Of a stretch of 64,000 bases of DNA, positions 40,839-49,150 are shown in pieces (position 1 is the stretch's first letter; every line of letters begins with the position of its first letter). The stretch is taken from the NCBI RefSeq assembly GCF_015751905.1, contig NZ_JADOUF010000001.1, positions 3,534,001 to 3,598,000 of the forward strand. The letters are read 5' to 3'. The DNA comes from Longispora fulva. GTDB lineage: Bacteria; Actinomycetota; Actinomycetes; Mycobacteriales; Micromonosporaceae. The notes under the pieces were generated by a model, which saw only the letters and a list, made by a program, of their open reading frames with translations, was not told the origin of the DNA and searched no databases. The position numbers and the translations under genes were made by a program.

Positions 40839-42665
40839 TCAGGCGTTCATGAACGACCCCACCGGCAACGCCCGGTCCACGATCCGCACATCCCCGATCC
40901 AGCCGTAGAAGCCCTGCTCGACCACGTTGTCGTACGTGCCGGCCCCGATCAGCCACGGCCGGCCCACCGTGCTCAGGCCGATCGACGGGGTCGACGGGTT
41001 GCGCAGCAGCTTCGCGCCGTCCACGTACATCGTGGTCGTGCGGCCGTTGTTGACGACCGCGACGTGGAACCACCGTTCGGGGCGCAGTTCGTGGCCCCAG
41101 TTCGTGGCGATCCCGTCGCGGTTGAGCGGCCACACGGCCCACTGCAGGGCAAGCCCGTCGGAGATCGCCAGGGCCGCCACGGGCTCGGCCGGGTCGTCGC
41201 CCGTGCGCCCGGCGTCCCCGCCCCGGCCGAGCCGGCTGAGCACGCCCATCCACGCGTGGTCGCCCCGGGCGTCGGCCGGCAGTTTCAGGAACGCCTCCAC
41301 CGTGTACCCCTTGGTGAAGGTCATGGCGTTGAGCGGCGCGTCCTCCGCGGTGCGCAGGTAGCTGCCCCGGGCCGGGCGTTTGCCCCCGGCGAGGAACACG
41401 CTGCCGTGCGTCGGCTGGTCCGGGTGGTGCTCGGCCGTCCAGCGCAGGCTCTCCGACCCGTCCAACGACACCCGGGTCAGGTGGTTGCCGGCGCCGGAAC
41501 GGTCCTCGACCCGGTCACCGGCCGCGTCGAAGCGCCAGTAGGCGACGGTGCCGGGCAGCACGAGGTGGCTCGCCGGGCGCGGGACGCGGACTGGCACGGG
41601 GTCGAAGCCGGCGAACCGGGCCGCGAAGTCGATCGGCACGGAGAACCGGTTGACCGGGTCGGTCAGCTCCACCTCGGCGCGCCCCAGCGCGTCGCGGGTC
41701 TTCTGACCGAGGAGCCACGGGGAGAACGTCTCCACGTCGATCGTGGCGCGGGCCAGGTCGAAATGGTACATCCGGATCGTCGCCGAGCCGCCGTAGAAGC
41801 GGTCCTGGTAGTTGGTGACGTGCACGTGCACGTCGTTGCCGGCGGCGTTGCGCAGCGTGGTGCGGCCCGGCGGCCAGTAGTGCCCGTTGAGGGTGAGGAA
41901 GATCTGGTCGTTGTCCCGGATCAGCGTGTCCCACAGCCGCTGGCCGTGCTCGGACAGGGTGGCCGTGCCGGCCTCGTCGGCGTGGGCCAGGTCGTGGGTG
42001 GTGAGGATGGCCGGCGTGCGCGGGTGGGCGCGCAACACCCCTTTCACCCATGCGACGGTACCGGCGGACACCCGCCAGTCCAGCGCGAACACCAGCCAGT
42101 CCCGCCCGGCGGCCCGGAACCGGTGATACGTGTTGTACCCGCCGGACGTCGCCCCGCCGAAGGTGGCCATCTTCTGGAACCGGGCCGTCCCGAACACCTC
42201 GAGGTACGGGCTCGGGCCCCGGGTGTCGTCGGTGCGGGAGTCGATGTCGTGGTTGCCGGCCAGCACGCTGTACGGCATCCCGCGCCGGTCGAACTCGCGG
42301 AACACCTTCCCGGCCGCGACGAGTTCGGCCGCGGCGGCGTTCTCCACGACGTCGCCGAGGTGCGCGGCGAACACGGTGTTGTGTTCGCCGCTGTGGTCCA
42401 CGATGTACTTCAGCGTCGCCTCGAGCGGAGCCGGGTCGCCCCGGTCGGCGTCGAAGAGGTACTGGGTGTCGGGGATGACGGCGAGGGAGAACCGGGGGTC
42501 GTCGCCTCTCGCCCCGGCCGCACCGGAGACCGCGCCGACGACCGGGACCGCCGACGCGGTGCCCGGCACGGCGGTGGCGGCCGACGCCGTGCCCGGCACG
42601 GCCAGGGTCGCGGCCCCGGCGCCGAGTGCGCCGACACCGAGCAGGAGTTCGCGGCGGGAGGTCAC
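40839..42665 (-). CDS. Tat-exported metallophosphoesterase with LamG domain
   Basis: Secreted enzyme of 608 residues. The N-terminus TSRRELLLGVGALGAG is a twin-arginine signal. The calcineurin-like phosphoesterase domain (about 55-330) shows all metal motifs: VIPDTQYL, HLGDVVEN, AGNHDID, TTHDLAH and NGHYW. A C-terminal LamG/concanavalin-like domain (about 390-605; GTVAYWRFDAAGDRVEDRSG, WFHVAVVNNGRTTTMYVDG) probably binds glycan. GTG 42665 overlaps the PHP gene stop in GTGA, with GAGG 7 nt upstream, so translation is coupled. Likely extracellular phosphodiester or phosphomonoester hydrolysis. Confidence 0.88.
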   Translation of the reverse strand: MTSRRELLLGVGALGAGAATLAVPGTASAATAVPGTASAVPVVGAVSGAAGARGDDPRFSLAVIPDTQYLFDADRGDPAPLEATLKYIVDHSGEHNTVFAAHLGDVVENAAAAELVAAGKVFREFDRRGMPYSVLAGNHDIDSRTDDTRGPSPYLEVFGTARFQKMATFGGATSGGYNTYHRFRAAGRDWLVFALDWRVSAGTVAWVKGVLRAHPRTPAILTTHDLAHADEAGTATLSEHGQRLWDTLIRDNDQIFLTLNGHYWPPGRTTLRNAAGNDVHVHVTNYQDRFYGGSATIRMYHFDLARATIDVETFSPWLLGQKTRDALGRAEVELTDPVNRFSVPIDFAARFAGFDPVPVRVPRPASHLVLPGTVAYWRFDAAGDRVEDRSGAGNHLTRVSLDGSESLRWTAEHHPDQPTHGSVFLAGGKRPARGSYLRTAEDAPLNAMTFTKGYTVEAFLKLPADARGDHAWMGVLSRLGRGGDAGRTGDDPAEPVAALAISDGLALQWAVWPLNRDGIATNWGHELRPERWFHVAVVNNGRTTTMYVDGAKLLRNPSTPSIGLSTVGRPWLIGAGTYDNVVEQGFYGWIGDVRIVDRALPVGSFMNA

Positions 42666-44404
42666 TTCTTCACCTCGACGAAGATGGGGTTGGTGTAGAG
42701 CCAGGTGTCCAGCCACGGGTCGCCGTCGCCGGGCGGGTGCGGGAGCGGCCCGTGCGGGTCGATCGCCGCACCGAGCAGCCCTGGACCGTTGCGCCGACCG
42801 TCACTGCCGCGCACCCGCAGGTAGCAGGACTCCCGGACGCCCTCGATCGGAACCTTCACGGTGTACGTGCCCGTCCGGCCAGCCACGTCGGCGGTGTGCA
42901 CGACCCTGGTGTCGGGGGCGCGCCACGAGTCCCGGTCGGCGGCCGGGCCTCGCACCGCGCCCCTGATCACGTCGAGGCGCGCGAGCGTCGGGATCTCGCC
43001 GTGGTAGTTCGGCCGGGACGCCGTGGTCACCGTGATGGTCAACAGCAGCCGCTCGCCCTTGCGGACGTGCACCCGGCCGCCCAGGGTCGCGCCCCTGCAC
43101 CGGCCCAGGTGGTCGGTGAGCCGGACCTCGAGGCCGTCGACGAGCTGGCCGTGGTCGACCCATACCCGGCCGGCGCGGAGTCCGGCCATCACCTCGGCGT
43201 ACCCGAATCCGGTGACGCCGACGTGGGTGCGGCTGAACTGGCCGGGCCACAGGTCGCTGCCCGGCTGCGGGGTGTCGGTGTCCACCGGGTCGGGCAGCCG
43301 GCCGGTGTTGTCGAAGTTCGCGCCCGGGGCCCAGTCGCCGTTGCGCCAGGTGTCTAGGACGGTGCGGTGGTTGTCGGAGTTGGAGGTGACCGAGTACAGC
43401 TTCCCCTCCGACAGCAGCGCGTCCCACAACCCGCCGACCGTGGCCGTCATCCAGTCGAAGCCGCCGTAGGTGACGTAGGCCTCGATCGGGTAGCCGGGCC
43501 AGGACCGGGCGGAGGGCTTGTTCTCGTACTCGCCCCGGATGCTCGTCGCCCCGCGCGCCGGCAGCGCCGCGCCCTGCGCCCCGGGCGCGCCCTCCATCCC
43601 GATCATGATGTCCGGGTCGGCGTCCCGCCAGGCGCGGATCTCGTGCGGGGAGTCGATACCCAGCCGGGACGGGTGGTTGGCCAGCACCAGCACGTCGGGG
43701 ACGTCCCCGGCCCGCTTGCGCTCGCCGAGCCACCGGATCGCCTCCACCGCGAGGGCCTCGTTGCCGGCCGTGTCGGGGTGCCCCGGCGCGCCCTCGGTCC
43801 GGCCGAGCAGCTTGCCGTCGAACGTCAGCTCGAACTGGCGGAGGATCTCCGCCTCGTTCGGGCCGGGCGGGGTGAACACCGTGGCGTGCTCGGCCCCGGG
43901 GATGTACCACTCCAGGCCCTGGAACACGAGCATCCGAGGGTTCTCGGCCCGGGCCTTGAGCACCTCGGCGTGCTCCGCGAGCGCGCCCCCGGCGTTGGCG
44001 TGCCCGACGTTGCTGTGCTCGGTGAACACCATCCAGTCCAGCCCGAACTGGGCGGCGCGCCGGGTGAGCTGCGCCGCCGTGTACTTCGCGTCGTGGCTGA
44101 ACACGGAGTGCACGTGATGGTCGCCGACGAGGTAGACGAGGTCGGGGTCGTCGTCGGGCTGGAGCGGGGCCTTGCCGGCGGGTGCCGGGCCCGCGCCGGC
44201 CGGGCTCTCGCCGAGGGCCGGCGTCCCGGCGGCGGGTGTCGCGGCGGCCGGGACGCCCTCCAACAGGGACAGCCCGGCGAACCCGGCGCCGAACAGGCCG
44301 GCCCGCACGAGCAGTGCCCGCCGGGAGCCGCCCTGGGCGTCCAGCGCCGTCTCGGGCACCTCGGGGTCCGCCCACTCGGGCAGCGGATTGCGGTCGTCAG
44401 GCAT
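42662..44404 (-). CDS. Tat-exported PHP-domain phosphoesterase
   Basis: Protein of 580 residues with a twin-arginine signal after a 25-residue cytoplasmic extension (GGSRRALLVRAGLFGAGFAG). The catalytic part starts VYLVGDHHVHSVFSHDAKYT, the first PHP metal motif, with MVFTEHSNVGH, LANHPSRLGI and TSNSDNHRTVLDTW as further metal-binding stretches. A C-terminal beta-rich domain follows (about 430-580). PHP enzymes hydrolyse phosphoesters with two or three metals. The start has GGGAG 4 nt upstream. It is the first gene of an operon with the Tat-exported metallophosphoesterase, suggesting joint phosphate scavenging outside the cell. Confidence 0.88.
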   Translation of the reverse strand: MPDDRNPLPEWADPEVPETALDAQGGSRRALLVRAGLFGAGFAGLSLLEGVPAAATPAAGTPALGESPAGAGPAPAGKAPLQPDDDPDLVYLVGDHHVHSVFSHDAKYTAAQLTRRAAQFGLDWMVFTEHSNVGHANAGGALAEHAEVLKARAENPRMLVFQGLEWYIPGAEHATVFTPPGPNEAEILRQFELTFDGKLLGRTEGAPGHPDTAGNEALAVEAIRWLGERKRAGDVPDVLVLANHPSRLGIDSPHEIRAWRDADPDIMIGMEGAPGAQGAALPARGATSIRGEYENKPSARSWPGYPIEAYVTYGGFDWMTATVGGLWDALLSEGKLYSVTSNSDNHRTVLDTWRNGDWAPGANFDNTGRLPDPVDTDTPQPGSDLWPGQFSRTHVGVTGFGYAEVMAGLRAGRVWVDHGQLVDGLEVRLTDHLGRCRGATLGGRVHVRKGERLLLTITVTTASRPNYHGEIPTLARLDVIRGAVRGPAADRDSWRAPDTRVVHTADVAGRTGTYTVKVPIEGVRESCYLRVRGSDGRRNGPGLLGAAIDPHGPLPHPPGDGDPWLDTWLYTNPIFVEVKK

Positions 44405-44484
44405 GGGACTCCCTGGTCGTGGTTGTGTCCCCGCACGGTAGGAGTCCCAGGTGACGGGCGGGTGATCTTCGGCGGGCCAACAGT

Positions 44485-44498
44485 TGACAACGTTGCCA
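44485..44498. promoter_or_regulatory. LacI-like operator upstream of the phosphoesterase operon
   Basis: TGACAACGTTGCCA is a 14-bp palindrome with one mismatched pair and a central CG (AACGTT), the form of LacI-family operators. It lies 81 bp upstream of the PHP start, and its minus-strand TTGTCA could serve as -35. The cognate repressor is not adjacent. Confidence 0.5.
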
Positions 44499-44548
44499 GT
44501 CAGCACGCCGGGGCCCCGGGGCCAGTCCCGATCGCCCGGTCGGCGGCG

Positions 44549-44577
44549 TTGATGATCTTGTGGCGGCCGGTTAGGGT
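44549..44577 (+). promoter_or_regulatory. Promoter giving a leaderless DinB-like mRNA
   Basis: TTGATG (44549-44554), a 17-bp spacer and TAGGGT (44572-44577) place the transcript start at or next to GTG 44584, only 6 nt further. Confidence 0.6.
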
Positions 44578-44583
44578 GGCGGC

Positions 44584-45087
44584 GTGACGAACCCCCAGCA
44601 GCGTTCCGATGTCCGACCGCCCACCGTCGACACCGACGAGCGGACCACCCTGACGGCGTTCCTGGACTACGTCCGCGACGCGGTCATCGCCAAGGCGTCC
44701 GGCGTCACCGACGAGGAGGGCCGCACCCCGGGCGTGGCCTCCGGCACCAGTCTGCTGGGCCTGGTCCGGCACCTGACGGCCGCCGAGCGGTTCTGGTTCG
44801 CCTGGTCCCACGCCGGCGAGGACGTCGAGTTCGACCTCGACATGCGGGTCGCCGACGGCGAGACCGCCGAAGGACTCCTCGACGGGTACCGGGCGGCGAT
44901 CCGCCGCAGCAACGAGATCGTCGCCGGCTGCGCGGACCTGGACAAGCCGGCCGCCCGTCCGGCGCGCCCGACCCAGCCGGCCAAGTCCCTGCGGTGGATC
45001 CTGGTGCACATGATCGAGGAGACGTCCCGGCACGCCGGACACGCCGACATCCTCCGCGAACACCTCGACGGCAGCGTCGGGCGCTGA
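44584..45087 (+). CDS. DinB family protein (DUF664-like)
   Basis: Four-helix-bundle DinB-type protein of 167 residues, possibly a mycothiol-dependent transferase as in related actinobacterial proteins (inference). Metal-ligand His positions are in LVRHLTAAERFWF and the C-terminal HMIEETSRHAGHADILREH, the signature of the family. GTG 44584 has no good Shine-Dalgarno sequence; the promoter just upstream predicts a leaderless transcript. It stands alone, followed 102 bp later by the SRPBCC gene. Confidence 0.87.
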   Translation: MTNPQQRSDVRPPTVDTDERTTLTAFLDYVRDAVIAKASGVTDEEGRTPGVASGTSLLGLVRHLTAAERFWFAWSHAGEDVEFDLDMRVADGETAEGLLDGYRAAIRRSNEIVAGCADLDKPAARPARPTQPAKSLRWILVHMIEETSRHAGHADILREHLDGSVGR

Positions 45088-45189
45088 CCCGCACGGCGTT
45101 CGCCGGTCACGACGGCCGCCGCGCTGAGCGGTGCTCCTCCATCACAACGCCGTGCTCCCCGGTCGCGACGGCCACCGCGGGAGCGGTCG

Positions 45190-45705
45190 GTGCCCGATAC
45201 TGGACCGGTGCCCGTCGTTGAAGCCACCGTCGTCGTCCCGGTCCCACCGGAGCTGGCCTTCGCGGTGTCGCAGACCACTGCCCCGGTCCGCTACCGGTGG
45301 GACCGCTTCATCCGCCGCCAGTACTTCCTCGACGCGGCCACCGAACCGGCCAAGGGCGTGCGCACCTTCACCCGCTCCCGGCTTGGCGTGTCGATGGTCA
45401 GCGAGTACGTCTCCTATCAACCGCCGAGCCACGTCGGCATGAGGATGGTGCGCGGCCCGTGGTTCTTCGCGGTGTTCGCCGGCGGCTGGCGGTTCGCGGC
45501 CGCCGACCGGCCGGGTCACACCGTGGCCACGTGGCGGTACAACTTCCGGTGCCGTCCAGGGTGGACACGCCCGGCTGCGGAGCGGATCGGCGCGTGGCTG
45601 CTGGGGCGGGAGATCCGTCGCCGGATCGCCGGCTACGCCGGGGGCTGTGCCGATCCGGTGGTGCTCGCGGCCGCGCACCGGGCCCTGCGCGGGCCCGAGG
45701 TCTGA
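45190..45705 (+). CDS. SRPBCC-fold protein
   Basis: Protein of 171 residues with a polyketide-cyclase/SRPBCC (START-like) helix-grip fold: VEATVVVPVPPELAFAVSQT at the N-terminus, beta strands through VSEYVSYQPPSHVGMRMVRG and ATWRYNFRCRPGWTR, and a long C-terminal helix. Expected to bind a hydrophobic ligand; function unknown. GTG 45190 has GGGAG 7 nt upstream; GTG 45208 is an alternative. Confidence 0.75.
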   Translation: MPDTGPVPVVEATVVVPVPPELAFAVSQTTAPVRYRWDRFIRRQYFLDAATEPAKGVRTFTRSRLGVSMVSEYVSYQPPSHVGMRMVRGPWFFAVFAGGWRFAAADRPGHTVATWRYNFRCRPGWTRPAAERIGAWLLGREIRRRIAGYAGGCADPVVLAAAHRALRGPEV

Positions 45706-45773
45706 CCCTGGCGCGGGCCGGGTCTGTCCGTGTGGCCCTGCTCCCGGGCGGTCGGCGCTGCTAGCGTCGGGAA

Positions 45774-46205
45774 GTGAGATTCTATGTACGTTCCGTCCTC
45801 GGCGTGACCCTGCTCGTGGTCGGCCTGACCGTGTTCGTCTTCGGCGTGTACCAGGTCGCCAAGGGCGGGACGTGCTCCTCCGGCGGCGTGCACGTGTCGA
45901 CGAAACAGTGCGCCGCCGGCTCGTCGGAGTGGATGTTCGCGCTGCCGGTGATCCTGCTCGCCGGGCTCGGCGGGCTGTGGCTGTGGACCCGGCGCGGGCC
46001 GCGCCCGGGAACCGCGCCCGTTGCGGCCCAGGGCTGGTCGCACCTGTCCTCCGGTCCCACCGTCCGGTACGTCTCCGGGGACGCTCCCGGCACCCGTACC
46101 GACCCGATCGTCCGACTCGGACAGCTGCGGGCGCTGCGGGACGCGGGGGTGCTCACGGCCGCCGAGTTCGACGACGCGAAGGCGAAGATCCTGTCCGAGT
46201 TGTGA
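45774..46205 (+). CDS. Two-segment membrane protein with C-terminal SHOCT domain
   Basis: Protein of 143 residues: two membrane segments (VLGVTLLVVGLTVFVFGVYQ and MFALPVILLAGLGGLWLW) around a short outside loop with two Cys, a flexible linker, and a SHOCT helix pair at the C-terminus (RLGQLRALRDAGVLTAAEFD, ending KILSEL). SHOCT domains are short oligomerisation modules. GTG 45774 follows TAGCGT by 6 nt with no Shine-Dalgarno sequence, so it is probably leaderless. Confidence 0.85.
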   Translation: MRFYVRSVLGVTLLVVGLTVFVFGVYQVAKGGTCSSGGVHVSTKQCAAGSSEWMFALPVILLAGLGGLWLWTRRGPRPGTAPVAAQGWSHLSSGPTVRYVSGDAPGTRTDPIVRLGQLRALRDAGVLTAAEFDDAKAKILSEL

Positions 46206-46216
46206 ATCCGGGAGCG

Positions 46217-46642
46217 CTAGCAGCGGTCGGGGAACGCGCGTACGCCACCGAAGCGGGCGCCGAGCCACTCGTCGTAGTAGTCGGCGGCGTCGGCGAGGCT
46301 GTCGCACGCGTTGGCCAGCTCCGGCTCGTCCAGGGTCTCGGCGAGCAGCTCGGCCGCCGCGTACACGGTGCGGTCGCGCCAGAACAGGCGCAGGAACGAC
46401 AACCGGCCGTTGAGGTCGTTCAGTTCGGCGAGCAGGGCCGGGCCGGAGTCGATCTCGCGGAGCAGCGGGGAGAACACCCGCACCACGGCCGGCTCGGCGT
46501 CGATCAGGCGCACGTACACGATCGCGGTGCCGCTGCGGATCGCCACCGGTTCGTCGACCAGGTCAGCACTGGGGACCGAGCCATGCAGGTATCCGGCCAC
46601 GAGTCCGTGGACCCGGGTGCGCAGTACGTCGTCGATCGCCAC
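46217..46642 (-). CDS. YbjN/secretion-chaperone-fold protein
   Basis: Acidic cytoplasmic protein of 141 residues with the alpha-beta pattern of the YbjN/CesT-like (type III secretion chaperone) fold: strands AIVYVRLIDAEPAVVRVFSP, then LLAELNDLNGRLSFLRLFW and the terminal helix LADAADYYDEWL. In actinobacteria such proteins are widespread and not tied to type III secretion. GTG 46642 has TACCCT 7 nt upstream and no Shine-Dalgarno sequence (leaderless). Confidence 0.72.
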   Translation of the reverse strand: MAIDDVLRTRVHGLVAGYLHGSVPSADLVDEPVAIRSGTAIVYVRLIDAEPAVVRVFSPLLREIDSGPALLAELNDLNGRLSFLRLFWRDRTVYAAAELLAETLDEPELANACDSLADAADYYDEWLGARFGGVRAFPDRC

Positions 46643-46667
46643 GATCGTCAGGGTAGCGCCGTGCGGC

Positions 46668-47234
46668 TCAGCCCGCCTTGCCCGGCCGCCCCGGTGGCAG
46701 GAATCCGCGCCGCCGGGCCTCCTTGATCCAGCGGTGCGCGGTGGTGGCCGGCACCCCGTTGGCGGCGGCCAGCTCGGCGGCCGGCCGGTGCGAGGACTGC
46801 GCCAGGTCCCGGTACGCCCTGGCCACGTCGCGGTAGAACTCGTCGGGCCGCCGGCCGGAGCCGTCGTGCGCGAGCCGGGCTGACCCCGCCTCGGTCGGGC
46901 GGCGGGCGGCTCGGCCGGGATCGCTGGTCTCCCAGCCGGCGTCCAGGGTGTGCGGCGGACGCGCGGGGCCGGACCGGTCCTTGGGCCCGAGCGGCGCGGC
47001 CTGGACCACCCGGTCGTCCACGATGGCGAGTTGGGCGTTGGCCGCCGCCTCGATCCGGCCGACCGGGATGGCCCGGAGCAGCTCGGCGCTCGGTTCGCCG
47101 TCGATCCGCAGCCCGGTCAGCACCAGCCTGCCGTGCGCCCCGGCGCTGATCCGGACCAGCACGATCCCATGCAGAGGGGGCTCCTGGCGCCATTCACACC
47201 ATTCACCTTCAACCGGAAACAGCCGCCCTCGCAC
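46668..47234 (-). CDS. HTH-containing protein of unknown function
   Basis: Protein of 188 residues: an N-terminal beta-rich part (PLHGIVLVRISAGAHGRLVL, then TGLRIDGEPSAELLRAIPVG), a low-complexity linker, and a C-terminal helix-turn-helix (AYRDLAQSSHRPAAELAAAN, then GVPATTAHRWIKEARRRGFL). Small proteins of this plan are common in actinobacteria, often beside conjugative or phage-related genes, but none is here. The GTG at 47234 follows TAGGCT by 6 nt, suggesting a leaderless mRNA; downstream starts remain possible. Confidence 0.65.
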   Translation of the reverse strand: MRGRLFPVEGEWCEWRQEPPLHGIVLVRISAGAHGRLVLTGLRIDGEPSAELLRAIPVGRIEAAANAQLAIVDDRVVQAAPLGPKDRSGPARPPHTLDAGWETSDPGRAARRPTEAGSARLAHDGSGRRPDEFYRDVARAYRDLAQSSHRPAAELAAANGVPATTAHRWIKEARRRGFLPPGRPGKAG

Positions 47235-47538
47235 CCGGACAGCCTACCTTCCCGCTAGTTGCGCGAACCTAGACGTCTAAGTACGCTCATCCAGACCGAG
47301 CTGTTCGGTCACCCTCCGCCGGACCGCCGGCGGCCAAACGGGGGGCAGTCGGGGCGGTGATCGCCGTCCCGGCTGCGGGGCCACACGTGGTTCCTTCGGG
47401 TTCCGGCGAAGGCCGGTGAAACGCGGAGGTCCGCCGAACGCCGCCGGGCGCGGGTTGCCCGAGCGGGCAGGGTCCGTCGCCCCTCCGGGTGCACGGGCGA
47501 CGCCGGTCCGCGGCGACCGGCGGTGCGAGCCTGGAACC
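47235..47538. other. 304-bp divergent intergenic region
   Basis: No convincing gene. It contains a perfect 10-bp palindrome TAGACGTCTA (47270-47279) near the promoter of the HTH protein gene. The plus-strand frame of the eCIS-cargo-like gene is open back to 47416 and could extend that protein N-terminally by 41 Arg/Pro-rich residues. Confidence 0.5.
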
Positions 47539-48981
47539 ATGGGGTTCGCACGGGACCACGACCACGGCGTCGCGCCGGGTCCGCGTCGACCGGCGGACCC
47601 GGAGCGACGCTCGCCGCGGCACCCGGACACCGGCGGCACGCCGCAGACGACGGACCTGGGTCCGGCGGCCCTGCAACGGGCGGTCGGCAACCAGGCCGTC
47701 ACCCGGCTGCTCACCGGGCAACTGCCCGTCCAGCGCGCCGTCGTCCGCGACTACCCGGACATCCTCAGCCGGCTGCGTTCCCTGTGGGTGAGCGACGGCG
47801 ACGAGTACCGGATCATGAGTTATCTGCTCACGGATCCGCAGGACCAGTACGACACGGTGCGGGCGATGATGCGCGACGGGGTGCTCACCGAGTTCTTCGA
47901 CCAGTTGCCGTCGGACGCCCGGACCCGGTTCGGCACCCTGATCACCACCGTCGAGCGGTACCGCGACGACCGGCTCACACCCGACGAGCAGCTGTCCTTC
48001 CGGCACCGGATGGACTGGGTGCGCACGGCCGCCGACGCCGACGCCGCGTTCGCCGCGCTGCGGGGCATGCCCGGAACCGAACGCGCCACGGTGCTGGCCG
48101 CGGTGCCCGCCGCCGAGTTCGAGGCCTGGTCGCGACTGTTGCCGGCCCGCACCGACCCGGTCGAGCTGCGGGCGCTGCAGGACCTGGAGATCGCGGCCAA
48201 CGGGACCAGCCGGGCCGCGATGGGCACCCAGCAGCACGCGTTCCTCGCCAGCCAGGCCGCCGCCCAGGGCAAGACGGTCGAGCAGTTCCTGCGCGGCGAG
48301 GCCGACGCCCGCGGCTACGGCGGCCAACGCGCCCTGTGGTGGCCCCGCCTCAGCCCCGCAGCCCAGGCCCGGTGGCGGCAGCGTTTCACCGTGGCCCTCA
48401 GCCGAGTCGAAGCCGCCCTGCCGGCCGATCTGCGCCGGGTGCTGGCCGGCGCACGGGCGGGCGGGGGCGGCATCGAGTTCGACCCGCAGGCCGTCGAGGA
48501 GAACAGCGCCTACGCGATGAACACCGGCAACATCCGGCTCCGGGTCGGCAAGGACTGGCTGCTGGCCGCCGAGCACAGCCCGGCCAGCGTGTTCGAGAAC
48601 ATCGCGCACGAACTCGGCGGGCACCGCGACTACGGCACCGAGCTGACCTGGGACATCATGACCGACGCGACCTCCCCGGCCGAGCGCGCCGCCGCCGCGG
48701 CCGGCGGCCGTCCGCTGTACACGGCGTACGGGTACCTCGAGAACGAGTTGTACGCCGAACTGCGCGAGCTGCCGCACCGGACCCCCGACAGCCAGGGCGA
48801 CGAGCCCGAGCAGGACGTGCCGCGCCAGCTCCGCCAGATCCAGGCGGGCTTCGCGCCGGGCGTGGCGGCGGTCGTGGTCCGCGCGTTCCGCCGCCGGATC
48901 GCCCACGACGCCCGGATCACCCCTGCGGCCCTGGCCCTGTACGACCGGCACGTCCGCGCCGTCTTCGGCATCACCTTCTAA
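47539..48981 (+). CDS. Putative contractile-injection-system (eCIS) cargo-like protein with HExxxH motif
   Basis: Protein of 480 residues without signal peptide. The N-terminus is a disordered Arg/Pro-rich tail followed by GPAALQRAVGNQAVTRLL and PVQRAVV (about residues 41-69), the signature that precedes or accompanies DUF4157 in proteins loaded into extracellular contractile injection systems. The middle is helical and unassigned. The C-terminal part has AHELGGHRDYG (His357, Glu358, His362), an HExxxH variant not matching standard HExxH zincins, and GYLENELYAELRELPHR as possible further ligands. No eCIS structural genes are in the window. Start uncertain: ATG 47539 lacks a strong Shine-Dalgarno sequence. 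Confidence 0.65.
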   Translation: MGFARDHDHGVAPGPRRPADPERRSPRHPDTGGTPQTTDLGPAALQRAVGNQAVTRLLTGQLPVQRAVVRDYPDILSRLRSLWVSDGDEYRIMSYLLTDPQDQYDTVRAMMRDGVLTEFFDQLPSDARTRFGTLITTVERYRDDRLTPDEQLSFRHRMDWVRTAADADAAFAALRGMPGTERATVLAAVPAAEFEAWSRLLPARTDPVELRALQDLEIAANGTSRAAMGTQQHAFLASQAAAQGKTVEQFLRGEADARGYGGQRALWWPRLSPAAQARWRQRFTVALSRVEAALPADLRRVLAGARAGGGGIEFDPQAVEENSAYAMNTGNIRLRVGKDWLLAAEHSPASVFENIAHELGGHRDYGTELTWDIMTDATSPAERAAAAAGGRPLYTAYGYLENELYAELRELPHRTPDSQGDEPEQDVPRQLRQIQAGFAPGVAAVVVRAFRRRIAHDARITPAALALYDRHVRAVFGITF

Positions 48982-49150
48982 AAGCACCGAAACACGGGAG
49001 ATCCGCACCCGACAGCTGTGACGAATCGGTCGCGTCCTTGACAGCGGGCTGGACGGATCCCACAGTAGCCAGGACGTTCGCGCCCTGGCTGCGGGACGAC
49101 GTCGAGCGGCCCCCCTCGGCCGCGGCCCGAGACGTAGGAGGAGCTCACCC

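Noticed and set aside
47539-48981. Standard zinc metalloprotease call from HELGGH
   Set aside because: The spacing is HExxxH, not HExxH, so a zincin assignment is not supported by the motif alone.
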